Assembly: GCA_025757985.1 (NCBI GenBank)
Contig: CP107210.1
Coordinates: 1,054,001-1,118,000, forward strand
Source of the DNA: Oscillospiraceae bacterium
GTDB lineage: Bacteria; Bacillota; Clostridia; Oscillospirales; Ruminococcaceae
Direction of reading: 5' to 3'
DNA length: 64,000 bases
The notes beneath the pieces are model-generated. The model was not told the DNA's origin and did no database searches. It saw only the letters and a program-made list of their open reading frames with translations. Shown here piece by piece: positions 48,120 through 57,218 of this stretch. How positions within the stretch are numbered: the first letter of the stretch is position 1; each line of letters begins with the position of its first letter. Both the position numbers and the translations under genes were made by a program.

Positions 48120-49400
48120 ATGGATCGTTTCGCCCTGAAAGGCACTTTTTTGGACACACCCACTCCCGATACCCTGCGGGTGCGGGACGGATACCTGCTG
48201 TGTGAAAACGGCCTGTGCGCCGGTTTTTCCGCAGCCGCCCCTGCCGGGGTCGAAATTCTCGACTATACGGGTAAAATCATTACCCCCGGTCTGGTCGATC
48301 TGCACCTGCACGCACCGCAGTACAGCTACTGCGGCACCGCCATGGATCTGGAGCTGCTGGACTGGCTGCAGCAGTACACCTACCCCGAGGAGGCGCACTA
48401 CGCCGACCCGGCGTATGCAAAGCTTGGCTACGCCTACTTTGTGCGCGATTTGAAAAACAGCGCCACCACGCGCGCCTGCATCTTTGCAACGCTGCACACC
48501 GATGCCACGCTGGAGCTGATGCACCAGCTGCGCGATGCCGGGCTATCCGCCTTTGTCGGCAAGCTGGGCATGGACCGCAACAGCCCGGACAGCTACCGGG
48601 AGCCCGATGCGGCTGCCGGTCTGGCTGAGACCCGCCGCTGGCTGGATACCTGCCGGGCCGAGAACACCCTGCACGCGGGGGCCGTGCGGCCGATGATCAC
48701 CCCGCGGTTCACCCCCAGCACCTCCGATGCCTATATGGCCGGGCTGGGCGCACTGGCAGCCGAATACGGCGTGCCCGCCCAGAGCCATCTGTCGGAGAAT
48801 CCCGGCGAGATCGCATGGGTGGCCGAGCTTTGCCCTGACACAAGCTTCTACGGCGAAAGCTACAGCCGGTGCGGACTGTTCGGCGGCAGTGTGCCGACCG
48901 TCATGGCCCACTGTATCTACTGCCCCGATGCGGAGGACGCACTGATGAAGCAAAACCGCGTCATGATCGCCCACTGCCCCACCAGCAATGAGAATGTCAT
49001 TGCCGGTATCGCCCCCGCCGCCCGGTATCTGCGCGGCGGCTGGCGCATCGGGCTGGGCAGCGATGTAGCGGGCGGCCACACGCTTGATCTGTTCACCGTC
49101 ATGGCCACCGCCGTGCAGGTCAGCAAGCTGCGCTGGCGGTATGTTGACCAGCGCGAAAAGCCGCTGACGATGACCGAGGCGCTGTACATGGCTACGGTCG
49201 GCGGCGGTGATTTCTGGGCCAATTTCGGCGAGAAGGTCGGCCTGTTTGAGGAGGGCTACGCCCTTGACGCCCTTGTGCTGGACGATGATCCGCTGAAAAA
49301 CATGCGCACCTTCACCCCCGCCGAGCGTCTGGAGCGGTACGCCTACCTTGGCAAGGGCGCACTGACCGCAAAGTTTGCGCAGGGCAAAAAGCTCCTGTAA
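48120..49400 (+). CDS. guaD: Guanine deaminase
   Basis: The 426-residue amidohydrolase converts guanine to xanthine. Metal-binding HLHAPQY (about 61-67), the substrate stretch PRFTPS, SHLSEN (about 225-230), the MAHCIY/IAHCPTSN histidines and GSDVAGG (about 318-324) match the family. ATG 48120 follows AGAGAGG. It is a single-gene unit and no purine transporter is adjacent. Confidence 0.9.
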   Translation: MDRFALKGTFLDTPTPDTLRVRDGYLLCENGLCAGFSAAAPAGVEILDYTGKIITPGLVDLHLHAPQYSYCGTAMDLELLDWLQQYTYPEEAHYADPAYAKLGYAYFVRDLKNSATTRACIFATLHTDATLELMHQLRDAGLSAFVGKLGMDRNSPDSYREPDAAAGLAETRRWLDTCRAENTLHAGAVRPMITPRFTPSTSDAYMAGLGALAAEYGVPAQSHLSENPGEIAWVAELCPDTSFYGESYSRCGLFGGSVPTVMAHCIYCPDAEDALMKQNRVMIAHCPTSNENVIAGIAPAARYLRGGWRIGLGSDVAGGHTLDLFTVMATAVQVSKLRWRYVDQREKPLTMTEALYMATVGGGDFWANFGEKVGLFEEGYALDALVLDDDPLKNMRTFTPAERLERYAYLGKGALTAKFAQGKKLL

Positions 49401-49420
49401 GCCTTTATACAACACCAACG

Positions 49421-49450
49421 GCCCCCGTACACCACACTGTGTACGGGGGC
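49421..49450. terminator. Hairpin between convergent guaD and lysC
   Basis: GCCCCCGTACAC pairs with GTGTACGGGGGC. No T-run follows on either strand, so termination is likely but weak. Confidence 0.5.
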
Positions 49451-49486
49451 CTACCCATATCCCTCTATATTGCTTTACAAAAGTGC

Positions 49487-50692
49487 TTAGTTGATGAATG
49501 CGTCATGGATGGCGGCAACAGCCTTGTCGGCGTCGGCCTCGTCGATGATGACGCTGATTTTGATCTCACTGGTGGAGATCATCTTGATGTTGATGTTCTG
49601 GTTGAAGAGTGCCTCGAACATGGTGGAGGCAACGCCGGAGTGGCTCTGCATACCGGCGCCCACGATGGAGACCTTGGCGCAGCCCTTGTCAACATTGACA
49701 TCGCCGCCGCCGATACGGCTGGTGGCGTTCTTGAGGGCGGCCACAGCACTTTCAGCATCGCCAAGGGGCACGGTGAAGCTCATATCCTTCTTGCCGTCAC
49801 GGCCGGTGGTCTGCAGAATAATATCCACATTGATGTTCTTCTGGGCCAGCAGGCTGAAGATCTTGAACGACATACCCGGCACATCGGGCACATCCTTGAC
49901 AGTCAGAACGGCAACATCGGTGTCCTTTGCAACACCCTTGATGAGCATACCTTCCACTTTGCATTCCTCCTTAACAACGGTGCCGGGCACCGGATTGATG
50001 CTGGAAATAACCTCCAGCTCGACATTGTACTTTTTGGCCAGCTCCACACTGCGGTTGTTCAGCACCTGCGCACCCAGAGAAGCCAGCTCCAGCATTTCAT
50101 CAAAGGTGATCTCCTTCAGCTTGGTGGCCTTGGGGATCTTGCGCGGGTCGGCGGTGTAGACGCCCTCCACATCGGTAAAGATCTGGCAGCGGTCCGCATG
50201 CAGCGCGGCCGCCAGTGCAACGGCGGAGGTATCGCTGCCGCCGCGGCCCAGCGTGGTAATATCATCGGAACGGTTCAGCCCCTGAAAGCCTGCCACAACG
50301 ACAACGCGGTTGCGGGCCAGCTCACTCTCGACACGCTCGGTGTCCAGACGCTTGATGCGCGCCTTGGAGTAGGCGCGGTCGGTGTTGAAGCCGGCCTGCC
50401 AACCGGTCAGGCTGATGGCGGAAACGCCCAGCTCCTGCAGCGCCATGGCCAGCAGCGAGATCGAGATCTCCTCACCGGCCGCCAGCAGCATATCCATCTC
50501 GCGGTGGGACGGATCCGAGGTGATCTCGGCCGCCTTGGCGATCAGGTCATCGGTGGTATCGCCCTGCGCCGAAACAACAACAACGACATCGTTGCCGGCG
50601 TTGCGGGTATTCATGACGATGCGTGCCACATTGAAGATGCGGTTCCGGTCTTTGACCGAGGAGCCGCCGAATTTTTGTACGATCAAGCCCAT
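49487..50692 (-). CDS. lysC: Aspartate kinase with ACT domains
   Basis: The 401-residue enzyme phosphorylates aspartate, the first step to lysine, threonine and methionine. KFGGSSVKD is at residues 7-15; GRGGSDTSAVALAAAL (about 157-172) and FTDVEGVYTADPR (about 180-192) define the kinase. Two C-terminal ACT domains (about 265-401) should give feedback control. It is last in the ACT regulator-hom-thrB-lysC operon. Confidence 0.96.
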   Translation of the reverse strand: MGLIVQKFGGSSVKDRNRIFNVARIVMNTRNAGNDVVVVVSAQGDTTDDLIAKAAEITSDPSHREMDMLLAAGEEISISLLAMALQELGVSAISLTGWQAGFNTDRAYSKARIKRLDTERVESELARNRVVVVAGFQGLNRSDDITTLGRGGSDTSAVALAAALHADRCQIFTDVEGVYTADPRKIPKATKLKEITFDEMLELASLGAQVLNNRSVELAKKYNVELEVISSINPVPGTVVKEECKVEGMLIKGVAKDTDVAVLTVKDVPDVPGMSFKIFSLLAQKNINVDIILQTTGRDGKKDMSFTVPLGDAESAVAALKNATSRIGGGDVNVDKGCAKVSIVGAGMQSHSGVASTMFEALFNQNINIKMISTSEIKISVIIDEADADKAVAAIHDAFIN

Positions 50693-50726
50693 TGGTAGTA
50701 TCCCCTCTCCCCTGTTCCTTCGTATA

Positions 50727-51617
50727 TCAGCTCACCACTGCGCCGACATTGTCGGCCAGCAGACGATGCACGGTAAAATGATGCAGCGGGCCGTCCGCCG
50801 CAAGCGCCGCCTCGGCACGGGCAAAGAACTCTGTATCGTCCTTATGCACAACGGCCATGATGGTCGGCCCTGCGCCCGAGATGTACACAGCCTGCGCACC
50901 CAGATCCTGTGCCAGCTCAAACACCTCATCGCCGCCCTCGATGAGCGGCAGACGGTATTTCTGGTGCAGCACATCCTTGGTTGCCACGCCCAGCAGCGCG
51001 TAGTTGCCCTCGCAGAAGGCGGCCGTTGCCAGCGCCGCGCGGGACAGATTGTAAACGGCATCCTTATGGCTGACCATCGCAGGCAGCGCCGCACGCGCTT
51101 TGCTGGTCAGCAGGCGGAAATCCGGCACAAAGGCCGCAAAGGCCAGTTCCGGATCGATGTCCTTTTTGACGCTGTAGACCTGACCCTCATCAATGACGCT
51201 CGTCACAAAGCCGCCCAGCATGGCGGGGGCCACATTGTCGGGATGCCCCTCGATGGCGGTTGCCAGTGTCAGCATCTGGCGCTCGGTCAGCTTATCGCCC
51301 AGCAGGGCGTTGGCCCCCATGATGCCCGCCACGATGCAGGCCGAGCTGGAGCCGAGGCCGCGCGCCATCGGGATATCATTGCGCTGGGTGATGCGCAGAC
51401 CTTTCAGCGGGATGCCGAGCTGATCATACACGACCCGGGCTGAGCGGTAGACCAGATTGTTGCTGCCCGCCGGGACATGGGTGCCGTCCACCGAGGTGAT
51501 CTGGATACGGTCGGATTCCTCAAAGGTGAATACATTGTGCATTGAGACGGCCAGGCCCAGAGAGTCGAACCCGGCCCCTACATTGGCGCTGGTTGCCGGG
51601 ACTGTTACTGTTACCAT
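50727..51617 (-). CDS. thrB: Homoserine kinase
   Basis: The 296-residue GHMP kinase phosphorylates homoserine in threonine synthesis. VPATSANVGAGFDSLGLAV (residues 5-23) and the ATP loop ARGLGSSSACIVAGI (about 86-100) are clear. It lies 15 bases after hom and 34 before lysC. Confidence 0.96.
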   Translation of the reverse strand: MVTVTVPATSANVGAGFDSLGLAVSMHNVFTFEESDRIQITSVDGTHVPAGSNNLVYRSARVVYDQLGIPLKGLRITQRNDIPMARGLGSSSACIVAGIMGANALLGDKLTERQMLTLATAIEGHPDNVAPAMLGGFVTSVIDEGQVYSVKKDIDPELAFAAFVPDFRLLTSKARAALPAMVSHKDAVYNLSRAALATAAFCEGNYALLGVATKDVLHQKYRLPLIEGGDEVFELAQDLGAQAVYISGAGPTIMAVVHKDDTEFFARAEAALAADGPLHHFTVHRLLADNVGAVVS

Positions 51618-51632
51618 ATTCCCTGTTCCCTC

Positions 51633-52862
51633 TTACTCTTCCAGTTTTTTCATAGCCAGTGCGACCTTGCCGCCCAGCACCTCGATCTTCCGGGTGACAG
51701 CGGCAACCTCGGCAGCCGTGGCGGCATCGATCAGGTAGGCAGCCTCGCCGTTTTCCTCAAAGACCAGATGGCCCGCACCGGCCACGCTGGGCAGCAGCGC
51801 ACCCGCCACACCGGTTACCCGGATGTACCACGGGTAGGTATTTTTGTCCACCAGCTGCCCCTCCGGCTTTTCGGCGGGCTTCCAGAAAAGGCTGTCATGG
51901 ACCTTTGCACCGTCCTTCAGTGCATCAATGACATCGGCCACCACGGCGCTGGCGGTGGGCAGCTTGCCCGCGCCCTTGCCGTAAAAGACCACATCGCCGA
52001 GCATATCGCCCTTCATCAGCACGGCATTGAACACATCATCCACGCCTGCAAGCTGGTTTGCGTTGCAGACGAGCATCGGCTCCACGCCGGCGGCCATATT
52101 CCCGTTCTCGCCCTCGTCATACCAGGCGATAAGCTTGATGGCGCTGTCGAGCTTTTCGGCAGCCTTGATGTCGGCCACCGTGATATCACGGATGCCGCGT
52201 GCCGGGATATTGTCGGGGTAGACATGGTGCCCGCAGGCAAGGCTGGCCAGAATGGCGATCTTGCGGCAGGCATCGCGGCCGTCCACATCATCGCCGGGGT
52301 CCTTCGTCTCGGCATAGCCGAGCTGCTGGGCGATCTTGAGCGCTTCGTCAAAGCCCATGTTCTCGCGCTTCATCTTGGTGAGCATGAAGTTTGTGGTGCC
52401 GTTGACGATGCCGCGGATCTGGCTGATATGGTTGGCGGCCAGGCACTGGTGCATCGGGGTGATGATCGGGGTGCCGCCGCCGACGCTGGCCTCAAACAGG
52501 AACGCCGCATTGTGCGCCTTGGCAAGGGCAAGCAGCTCGGCGCCGTAGGTAGCGACCATCTCCTTGTTGGAGGTGCAGACGCTGCGGCCGCTTTCCAGAC
52601 ACTGCCGCACATACGGGTAGGCAAATTTTGTGCCGCCGATCGTCTCGACCACGACCCGGACCTCCGGGTCATTCAGGATGGTGTCGATTGACTTTGTAAA
52701 CAGCGCCGCGTCGGGGGAATCGGAGAAATCCCGCACATCGAGGATGTACTTGACCTCTACCGGCTCACCGGCACGGCGGGCGATGGATGCCGCATTGCGG
52801 CGGCAGACCTCCAGCACGCCGGAGCCGACCGTGCCAAAGCCCATAATTGCAATTTTAGCCAT
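51633..52862 (-). CDS. hom: Homoserine dehydrogenase with ACT domain
   Basis: The 409-residue enzyme reduces aspartate semialdehyde to homoserine. The NAD(P) site MGFGTVGSGV (7-16), SNKEM, GIVNGTTNF and GYAETKDPGDDVDGRDACRK stretches identify it; a C-terminal ACT domain (about 330-409) provides feedback. ATG 52862 is chosen for the conserved MAKIAIMGFG start. It is second in the operon, 120 bases after the ACT regulator gene; that gap holds a partial family A repeat. Confidence 0.95.
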   Translation of the reverse strand: MAKIAIMGFGTVGSGVLEVCRRNAASIARRAGEPVEVKYILDVRDFSDSPDAALFTKSIDTILNDPEVRVVVETIGGTKFAYPYVRQCLESGRSVCTSNKEMVATYGAELLALAKAHNAAFLFEASVGGGTPIITPMHQCLAANHISQIRGIVNGTTNFMLTKMKRENMGFDEALKIAQQLGYAETKDPGDDVDGRDACRKIAILASLACGHHVYPDNIPARGIRDITVADIKAAEKLDSAIKLIAWYDEGENGNMAAGVEPMLVCNANQLAGVDDVFNAVLMKGDMLGDVVFYGKGAGKLPTASAVVADVIDALKDGAKVHDSLFWKPAEKPEGQLVDKNTYPWYIRVTGVAGALLPSVAGAGHLVFEENGEAAYLIDAATAAEVAAVTRKIEVLGGKVALAMKKLEE

Positions 52863-52902
52863 TCTATCTTCCCCTGTTCTTACACTTGGTATCCTGTATA
52901 TG

Positions 52903-52982
52903 CCGGGCATATCCGGTCCCCAGCTTTCCCGCCGCAGCGCAGCTTTGGCAGGGCAGCGGGCGAGGCGTGCCTCGCCCCTGCA
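52903..52982. repeat. Partial family A repeat inside the threonine operon
   Basis: GGGCATATCCGGTCCCC and GGGCGAGGCGTGCCTCGCCC plus CTGCA modules lie between the ACT regulator and hom genes, so the mRNA should carry the hairpins between cistrons. The right-hand module abuts the ACT regulator gene's stop codon. Confidence 0.55.
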
Positions 52983-53411
52983 TCATGCCCCGCGGTGGAT
53001 CTCCACCACGCAGGGCTGGTGGGACAGGCGGGTCAGCATCTCATCGACCGGCATCTGCATCGTGCCGGTGCGGACCGTGACCTCCACCTGCGCCGCGCCA
53101 TTCTCCGGGCGGGACTGGGTGATGGTGACGATCGAGGCACCCGCCGCCGAAATGCCCGAGAGCAGGCTCTGCAGCGCGCCGGTCTTGTCGAGCAGCGTAG
53201 CCACAACGGTGATGGACTCACGCCCGGTCTCGGCATCAAAGACGGTATCCTTATATTTGTAGAAGGCGCTGCGCGAAATGCCCGCCTGCTTGGCGGCGGC
53301 GGAGATATTGCTCACCGCACCCGAGGCCAGCAGCTCCTTGGCCTGCAGCACCTTGACAAAAACCTCCGGCAGAACATCCGCATCTACCAGCAGAAAACGC
53401 CTCTCGGCCAT
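52983..53411 (-). CDS. ACT-domain regulator, PheB/UPF0735 family
   Basis: The 142-residue protein has an N-terminal helical HTH-like part (SNISAAAKQAGISRSAFYKY, about 34-53) and a C-terminal ACT domain (about 68-142; ITVVATLLDKTGALQSLL). The family is annotated PheB or UPF0735. As first gene ahead of hom-thrB-lysC it probably senses an amino acid and controls the operon. ATG 53411 gives the conserved MAERRFLLVDADVLPEVF start. Confidence 0.85.
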   Translation of the reverse strand: MAERRFLLVDADVLPEVFVKVLQAKELLASGAVSNISAAAKQAGISRSAFYKYKDTVFDAETGRESITVVATLLDKTGALQSLLSGISAAGASIVTITQSRPENGAAQVEVTVRTGTMQMPVDEMLTRLSHQPCVVEIHRGA

Positions 53412-53452
53412 TGTGTTTCCCCCTTGTGTACAAGTGTTTCTCAATGTGTTCC

Positions 53453-53481
53453 ATGATACCACGCCAACGGGCAGGTTGCAA
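53453..53481 (-). promoter_or_regulatory. Promoter for the ACT regulator-hom-thrB-lysC operon
   Basis: On the minus strand TTGCAA and TATCAT are 17 bases apart. The transcript start near 53446 leaves a leader of only about 35 bases, so no T-box or riboswitch fits. A near-palindrome CTTGTGTACAAG (53423-53434) lies in the leader. Confidence 0.7.
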
Positions 53482-53584
53482 GCCTTTTGGGGCGGTTTTT
53501 GTGCATTTTGTCAGATTGCACAGCGCACAGCCGTTAAAAGCCAACATCTTTTGTGCGAGTACAACTGTATCCCGTACAAAAACA

Positions 53585-53621
53585 AACCACCCCAACCGTT
53601 TTGCGGTTGGGGTGGTTTTTT
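53585..53621. terminator. Strong bidirectional terminator
   Basis: AACCACCCCAACCG pairs with CGGTTGGGGTGGTT, followed by TTTTTAT. It separates the PBP transcript from the threonine operon. Confidence 0.9.
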
Positions 53622-53624
53622 ATA

Positions 53625-53768
53625 AAGGCTTCCCCCGCGGGGGAAGCTGTCACCGAAGGTGACTGATGAGGGGCAGCTTTGCCTCTATTGCCCGGGAATG
53701 GGTCGCTGCGGCAAACGCGCCCCTCATCCGGCGCTTCGCGCCACCTTCCCCCTTGGGGGAAGGCTTTT
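53625..53768. repeat. Family B dispersed repeat, full copy
   Basis: AAGGCTTCCCCCGCGGGGGAAGC at the left, CCTTCCCCCTTGGGGGAAGG plus CTTTTA at the right, with GATGAGGGGC and GCCCCTCATC arms. On the minus strand it begins directly at the PBP stop codon with no spacer. Confidence 0.85.
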
Positions 53769-56313
53769 ATTCAGCCCCTGCCGCTGCCTCTGCGGCGGCC
53801 TGTGCCAGTGCGGCAAAGGGGTCTTCCTCACTTGTGACGGTATAGCTGCTGTCGGGGAGGTTATCCTCGGTGTAGTAGCCCACGGCGCCGCCGCCGGAGA
53901 CGATGGCACCCGTGGAGGTGTCAAACCGTTTTTCAACGACATTCTCACCCTTGGCGAATTCCTTGACCGGCAGGTCTGCCTGCAGGTCCTCCATCAGGTA
54001 TTTCCATGCCAGCTGGATGGGCTTGCCGCTGCCGCCCGCTTTGCCCAGCTTGTCCATCTCGGTCGGGCGGTCACAGCCCCACCAGATGGCGGTGACATAG
54101 TACGGCGTCAAGCCTGCAAAGGTGTAATCCTTGTAGTTGCTCGTCGTACCGGTCTTGGCCACGGAATCCATCTCGCCATCGGGGGCTCTGCCGTAGGCAG
54201 TACCCTTGGCGCTGTGCAGAACATTCCACAGCATACGGTTCATGATATAGGCCGTGTCGGCGCTGATGGCCTGCGTGGTGTTGATATACTTGTTGTTGTC
54301 GAGGATCATGTTGCCCTGATAGTCGGTGACCTCGGTGTAGTAGTGCGGCGTGGTGTAGCTGCCGGTGTTGAACATCGTGTAGGCACCCGCCAGCTGAACC
54401 ACGGTCAGACCATTGCTCTGCGAGCCAAGGACCAGCGGGCCGAGGTCCATATCGTTCTCTGCGCTGATGTAGCTGCATTCCAGCGTATCATGCACAAAGT
54501 TGTACAGGTAATCCACGCCGACCATATCGCCGACCCAGACAGCCACCGTGTTGTAGGACTGCTGCAGGGCATCGTAGATCAGCATCGGGTTGCCCTGACC
54601 GCCGACACCGTTATAGTTGGTCGGCCATGCACGCCAGACATCGGTGCGGGACTGGGCTGCCTCGGAATAGGGGCTCATCACGCCGATATACTGATCCTTC
54701 AGGACCTTCTTGTCCTCCGCAGAGTAGTACGGGGCATCGAGGATCTGGGAGGAATAGCTGATCAGCTTGTAGTCCAGCGCCAGCGCGTAGGCGCCGATCG
54801 GCTTCATCGTAGAACCGGTCTGGTGGGGCGAGGTCGCACGGTTGAAGCCGAGGTCGACCTTCTTCTCACCGATGCCGCCGCCGATGCCCAGAATGTTGCC
54901 GTCATAGTCCAGCACGGCTATGGAAGCCTGGGTGCGGACCTTCTCATAGACGCAGAGGTAGACGGTCGTGTCGTTGGGGTAGTCGGGGTCGGTGGACTTG
55001 CCCGTCTTCAGCGTTGTGCCTTCCTCGTCAGCGTAGACGGGGATTGCCTCCTGCCCGTAGACCGCGTAGCCGTCCTTCGTGATGGGCAGGCCGGTGGCCT
55101 CATCGTACTGGACCTCGTCCCAGCTGCTGCTGTCGGCGGGGTAATCACGCAGGCAGACCGGCTCCTCATGCCACAGGGCGGGGATCAGGTCGTCCTCGTT
55201 GTACATCGTCTTTTCTACACCCTCCTGAACCTTGGGGTCCACGGTGGAGTAGATGCGCAGGCCGCCGGAGAAGATCAGCTCCTTGGCCTCATCCTTCGTG
55301 TAGTTCAGATCCTCCTGCAGCTGGGTCAGCAGCTCGTTGTACAGGGCATCGGTGAACCAGGAGTTGCTCGAGGAGCGGGTCGCGTTCTCAGCCATGGCCG
55401 AGCTTTCGGTCAGGGTGATGGTCTCGGCCTTGGCGGCGTCGAACTCCGCCTCGGTGATATATCCCTGCGTACACATCTCATACAGCACATGGTTGCGGCG
55501 CTTGATGAGCTCCTCAGGGTTGGTGGCCGGGTTATATTTGGTCGGGTTCTTGGTGATGGACGCCAGCACCGCACACTCGGAGAGGGTCAGATCCTCGACA
55601 TGCTTGCCGAAATACTCGAGCGAGCCGGCCTCCATGCCGTGGACGATGCCGGTCAGCGGGATCGTATTGAGGTATGCCTCAAGGATGGTCTCCTTGCTGT
55701 ACTTGTTGTCCAGACCCAGCGCGCGGAAGATCTCGCGCACCTTACGCATATTGTCCTGCTCGTTATCGCCGGTCAGGTTTTTGATCAGCTGCTGCTCCAG
55801 CGTGGAGGCACCGCGGTTGGTACCCCAGATGCGGTTGCCGGTGAAGGCGTTCAGCGCTGCGCCGATCGTACCCTTGAGGTTGATGCCGGGCTCGGTCCAG
55901 AAGTTCTTGTCCTCAATGGCGACGACGGCATTTTTCAGGTTGTCCGGCATGGCGGAAAGCTCGCGCCAGATGCGGTTTTCGCCGCGGGTCAGCTGGTCAT
56001 ACTCGTCAACATAACGGTCATAGATGATCGAGGTCTGCTTGTTTTTCTGGTTGTCCAGATCGAGCGTCTCGGCATCATCTGCCGTGACCTGCACGATATA
56101 CATGGACAGCAGCACGCCGCCTACGCTGCCCGCCATGATACACAGGCAGAGCATACAGCCGATAAAGCTTAGGATCATACCAATGATGCTGCGGCGCTTT
56201 TTCGGCTTTTTCTTTTTGTTCTGGTTGTTCTGGGGTGCGCCGGGCTGACCGGTGGCACCTGCGGTCGTTTTTACGCCATCTGTGGAGATATGGCGCTGCT
56301 GCTTGGGTTCTAT
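53767..56313 (-). CDS. Class A penicillin-binding protein (PBP1A-type) with an apparent AUA start
   Basis: The 848-residue bifunctional protein makes and cross-links peptidoglycan. A basic cytoplasmic tail (about 1-45) and a membrane helix (about 46-75) lead to the glycosyltransferase domain (VAIEDKNFW, NRGASTLEQQLIKN) and then the transpeptidase domain (active-site HQTGSTMKP, SYN in QQSYNTVA, and KTGTTSNYKD). The first in-frame ATG (56178) has no ribosome-binding site and would remove the basic tail, whereas AAAGGAGG lies eight bases before an in-frame ATA at 56313-56311. No ATG, GTG or TTG fits. An overlapping eight-codon upstream frame may couple translation. Confidence 0.85.
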   Translation of the reverse strand: MEPKQQRHISTDGVKTTAGATGQPGAPQNNQNKKKKPKKRRSIIGMILSFIGCMLCLCIMAGSVGGVLLSMYIVQVTADDAETLDLDNQKNKQTSIIYDRYVDEYDQLTRGENRIWRELSAMPDNLKNAVVAIEDKNFWTEPGINLKGTIGAALNAFTGNRIWGTNRGASTLEQQLIKNLTGDNEQDNMRKVREIFRALGLDNKYSKETILEAYLNTIPLTGIVHGMEAGSLEYFGKHVEDLTLSECAVLASITKNPTKYNPATNPEELIKRRNHVLYEMCTQGYITEAEFDAAKAETITLTESSAMAENATRSSSNSWFTDALYNELLTQLQEDLNYTKDEAKELIFSGGLRIYSTVDPKVQEGVEKTMYNEDDLIPALWHEEPVCLRDYPADSSSWDEVQYDEATGLPITKDGYAVYGQEAIPVYADEEGTTLKTGKSTDPDYPNDTTVYLCVYEKVRTQASIAVLDYDGNILGIGGGIGEKKVDLGFNRATSPHQTGSTMKPIGAYALALDYKLISYSSQILDAPYYSAEDKKVLKDQYIGVMSPYSEAAQSRTDVWRAWPTNYNGVGGQGNPMLIYDALQQSYNTVAVWVGDMVGVDYLYNFVHDTLECSYISAENDMDLGPLVLGSQSNGLTVVQLAGAYTMFNTGSYTTPHYYTEVTDYQGNMILDNNKYINTTQAISADTAYIMNRMLWNVLHSAKGTAYGRAPDGEMDSVAKTGTTSNYKDYTFAGLTPYYVTAIWWGCDRPTEMDKLGKAGGSGKPIQLAWKYLMEDLQADLPVKEFAKGENVVEKRFDTSTGAIVSGGGAVGYYTEDNLPDSSYTVTSEEDPFAALAQAAAEAAAGAE

Positions 56314-56336
56314 GGGAACCGCCTCCTTTGGTCCAT
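56310..56336 (-). CDS. Possible upstream mini-ORF before the PBP gene
   Basis: ATG 56336 opens a frame of eight codons (MDQRRRFP) whose TAG overlaps the proposed ATA start of the PBP as ATAG. The PBP ribosome-binding site AAAGGAGG lies inside it. Its own ribosome-binding site is not evident, so translation is uncertain. Confidence 0.25.
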   Translation of the reverse strand: MDQRRRFP

Positions 56337-56390
56337 ATAAAAGATACGGCCTTACGCCGTAACACGAAAATGCACAATGCTATAGAATGG

Positions 56391-56396
56391 ATTATA
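56391..56396 (-). promoter_or_regulatory. Extended -10 promoter for the PBP gene
   Basis: On the minus strand TGGTATAAT gives an extended -10 box; no good -35 is present 17 bases upstream. Confidence 0.5.
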
Positions 56397-56499
56397 CCAC
56401 AAAACGGCAGCAAAAGTACAGTATCGGACGCAAAATTCACAACTTTCGGTGTTTTTGTCTGTCATGGCGGCCATACTAACCGTGCAAGGGGGAATTATT

Positions 56500-56811
56500 A
56501 TGCAAAACAGACAAATCAGCCCGCGCGGGGTATATCTCGCGCTGCTGGCGGCGGCTGCGGTGCTCTGCCTGACGGCGGGGCTGGCATGGCTTGTGCGCGG
56601 GCAGCCGCAGGCTGCCCCGCCCCGCTACCTGCTGCGGGACTGCGCCGGCCACCCGGCCCTGTATACAGCCGAGGGCACCGGCCCGCTGGCCACCTATGAG
56701 GAGATCTACACACACCTGCTGCCCGAAAGCGATGTGCTGGCCCTGCAGCAGGGCGTCTATCTTGCAAACGAGGCCGAGCTGCAGCAGCGGCTGGAGGATT
56801 ACGGACTTTGA
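56500..56811 (+). CDS. Small membrane-anchored protein with BofC-like C-terminus
   Basis: The 103-residue protein has one N-terminal membrane helix (about 10-30) and a short extracellular domain with the pattern YLLRDCAGHPALYT, YEEIYTHLLPESDVLALQQG and LQQRLEDYG. This resembles the C-terminal domain of BofC, the forespore regulator of sigma-K processing. Many such short proteins occur outside sporulation. ATG 56500 follows AAGGGGG. It is monocistronic by position, ending four bases before the next promoter. Confidence 0.65.
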   Translation: MQNRQISPRGVYLALLAAAAVLCLTAGLAWLVRGQPQAAPPRYLLRDCAGHPALYTAEGTGPLATYEEIYTHLLPESDVLALQQGVYLANEAELQQRLEDYGL

Positions 56812-56814
56812 TTC

Positions 56815-56843
56815 TTGCGTCCGCACCCTTTTTATGGTATAGT
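56815..56843 (+). promoter_or_regulatory. Promoter for the acyl carrier protein cluster
   Basis: TTGCGT and TATAGT are separated by 17 bases, ahead of the ATG at 56880. Confidence 0.7.
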
Positions 56844-56879
56844 ATAGGCATCTACCATATATATAAAGGAGCTATTACT

Positions 56880-57119
56880 ATGAGCGAACAGGAAATTCTG
56901 AGCGCGGTACAGGATATTTTCCGCGATAATTTTGACGATGACTCCCTTGAGATCAACCGCAGCACCTGCGCGGACGATATTGAGGACTGGGACAGTCTGG
57001 AGCAGATCAACCTGCTGACCGCCATCGAGAAGAAGTTCAACATCAAGTTCAAGCTGGCGGATGTCCGCGGCCTGAAGGATGTCGGCGATCTGCTGGACCT
57101 CGTCGCACGGATGGTGTGA
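56880..57119 (+). CDS. Acyl carrier protein
   Basis: The 79-residue protein is a single carrier domain. The phosphopantetheine Ser is at about 41 in DWDSLEQINLL. It differs from a house-keeping AcpP (no DSLDTVELVM motif) and looks like a specialised carrier. AAAGGAG precedes ATG 56880. Downstream on the same strand come MaoC-like, SDR and GNAT genes, which suggests it carries the acyl intermediate they act on. Confidence 0.88.
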   Translation: MSEQEILSAVQDIFRDNFDDDSLEINRSTCADDIEDWDSLEQINLLTAIEKKFNIKFKLADVRGLKDVGDLLDLVARMV

Positions 57120-57173
57120 TCCCGCAGGCGGATGCAGACATCTGCCCCCACATAACTTTTGCATACTTTCATG

Positions 57174-57196
57174 GCGGCAATTTTGCCGCCTTTTTC
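57174..57196 (+). terminator. Short hairpin plus T-run between the ACP and MaoC genes
   Basis: GGCGGCAA and TTGCCGCC with TTTTT. Partial termination here could make the carrier protein more abundant than the enzymes. Confidence 0.7.
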
Positions 57197-57218
57197 CAAT
57201 GATACAAAGGAGTCTGCC

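Noticed and set aside
53412..53480. T-box or threonine/lysine riboswitch ahead of the threonine operon
   Set aside because: The leader from the predicted promoter is only about 35 bases, too short for either.
53659..56172. 837-residue plus-strand open frame
   Set aside because: It is the antisense shadow of the PBP gene. High third-position GC leaves long stop-free opposite frames, and the translation has no family features.
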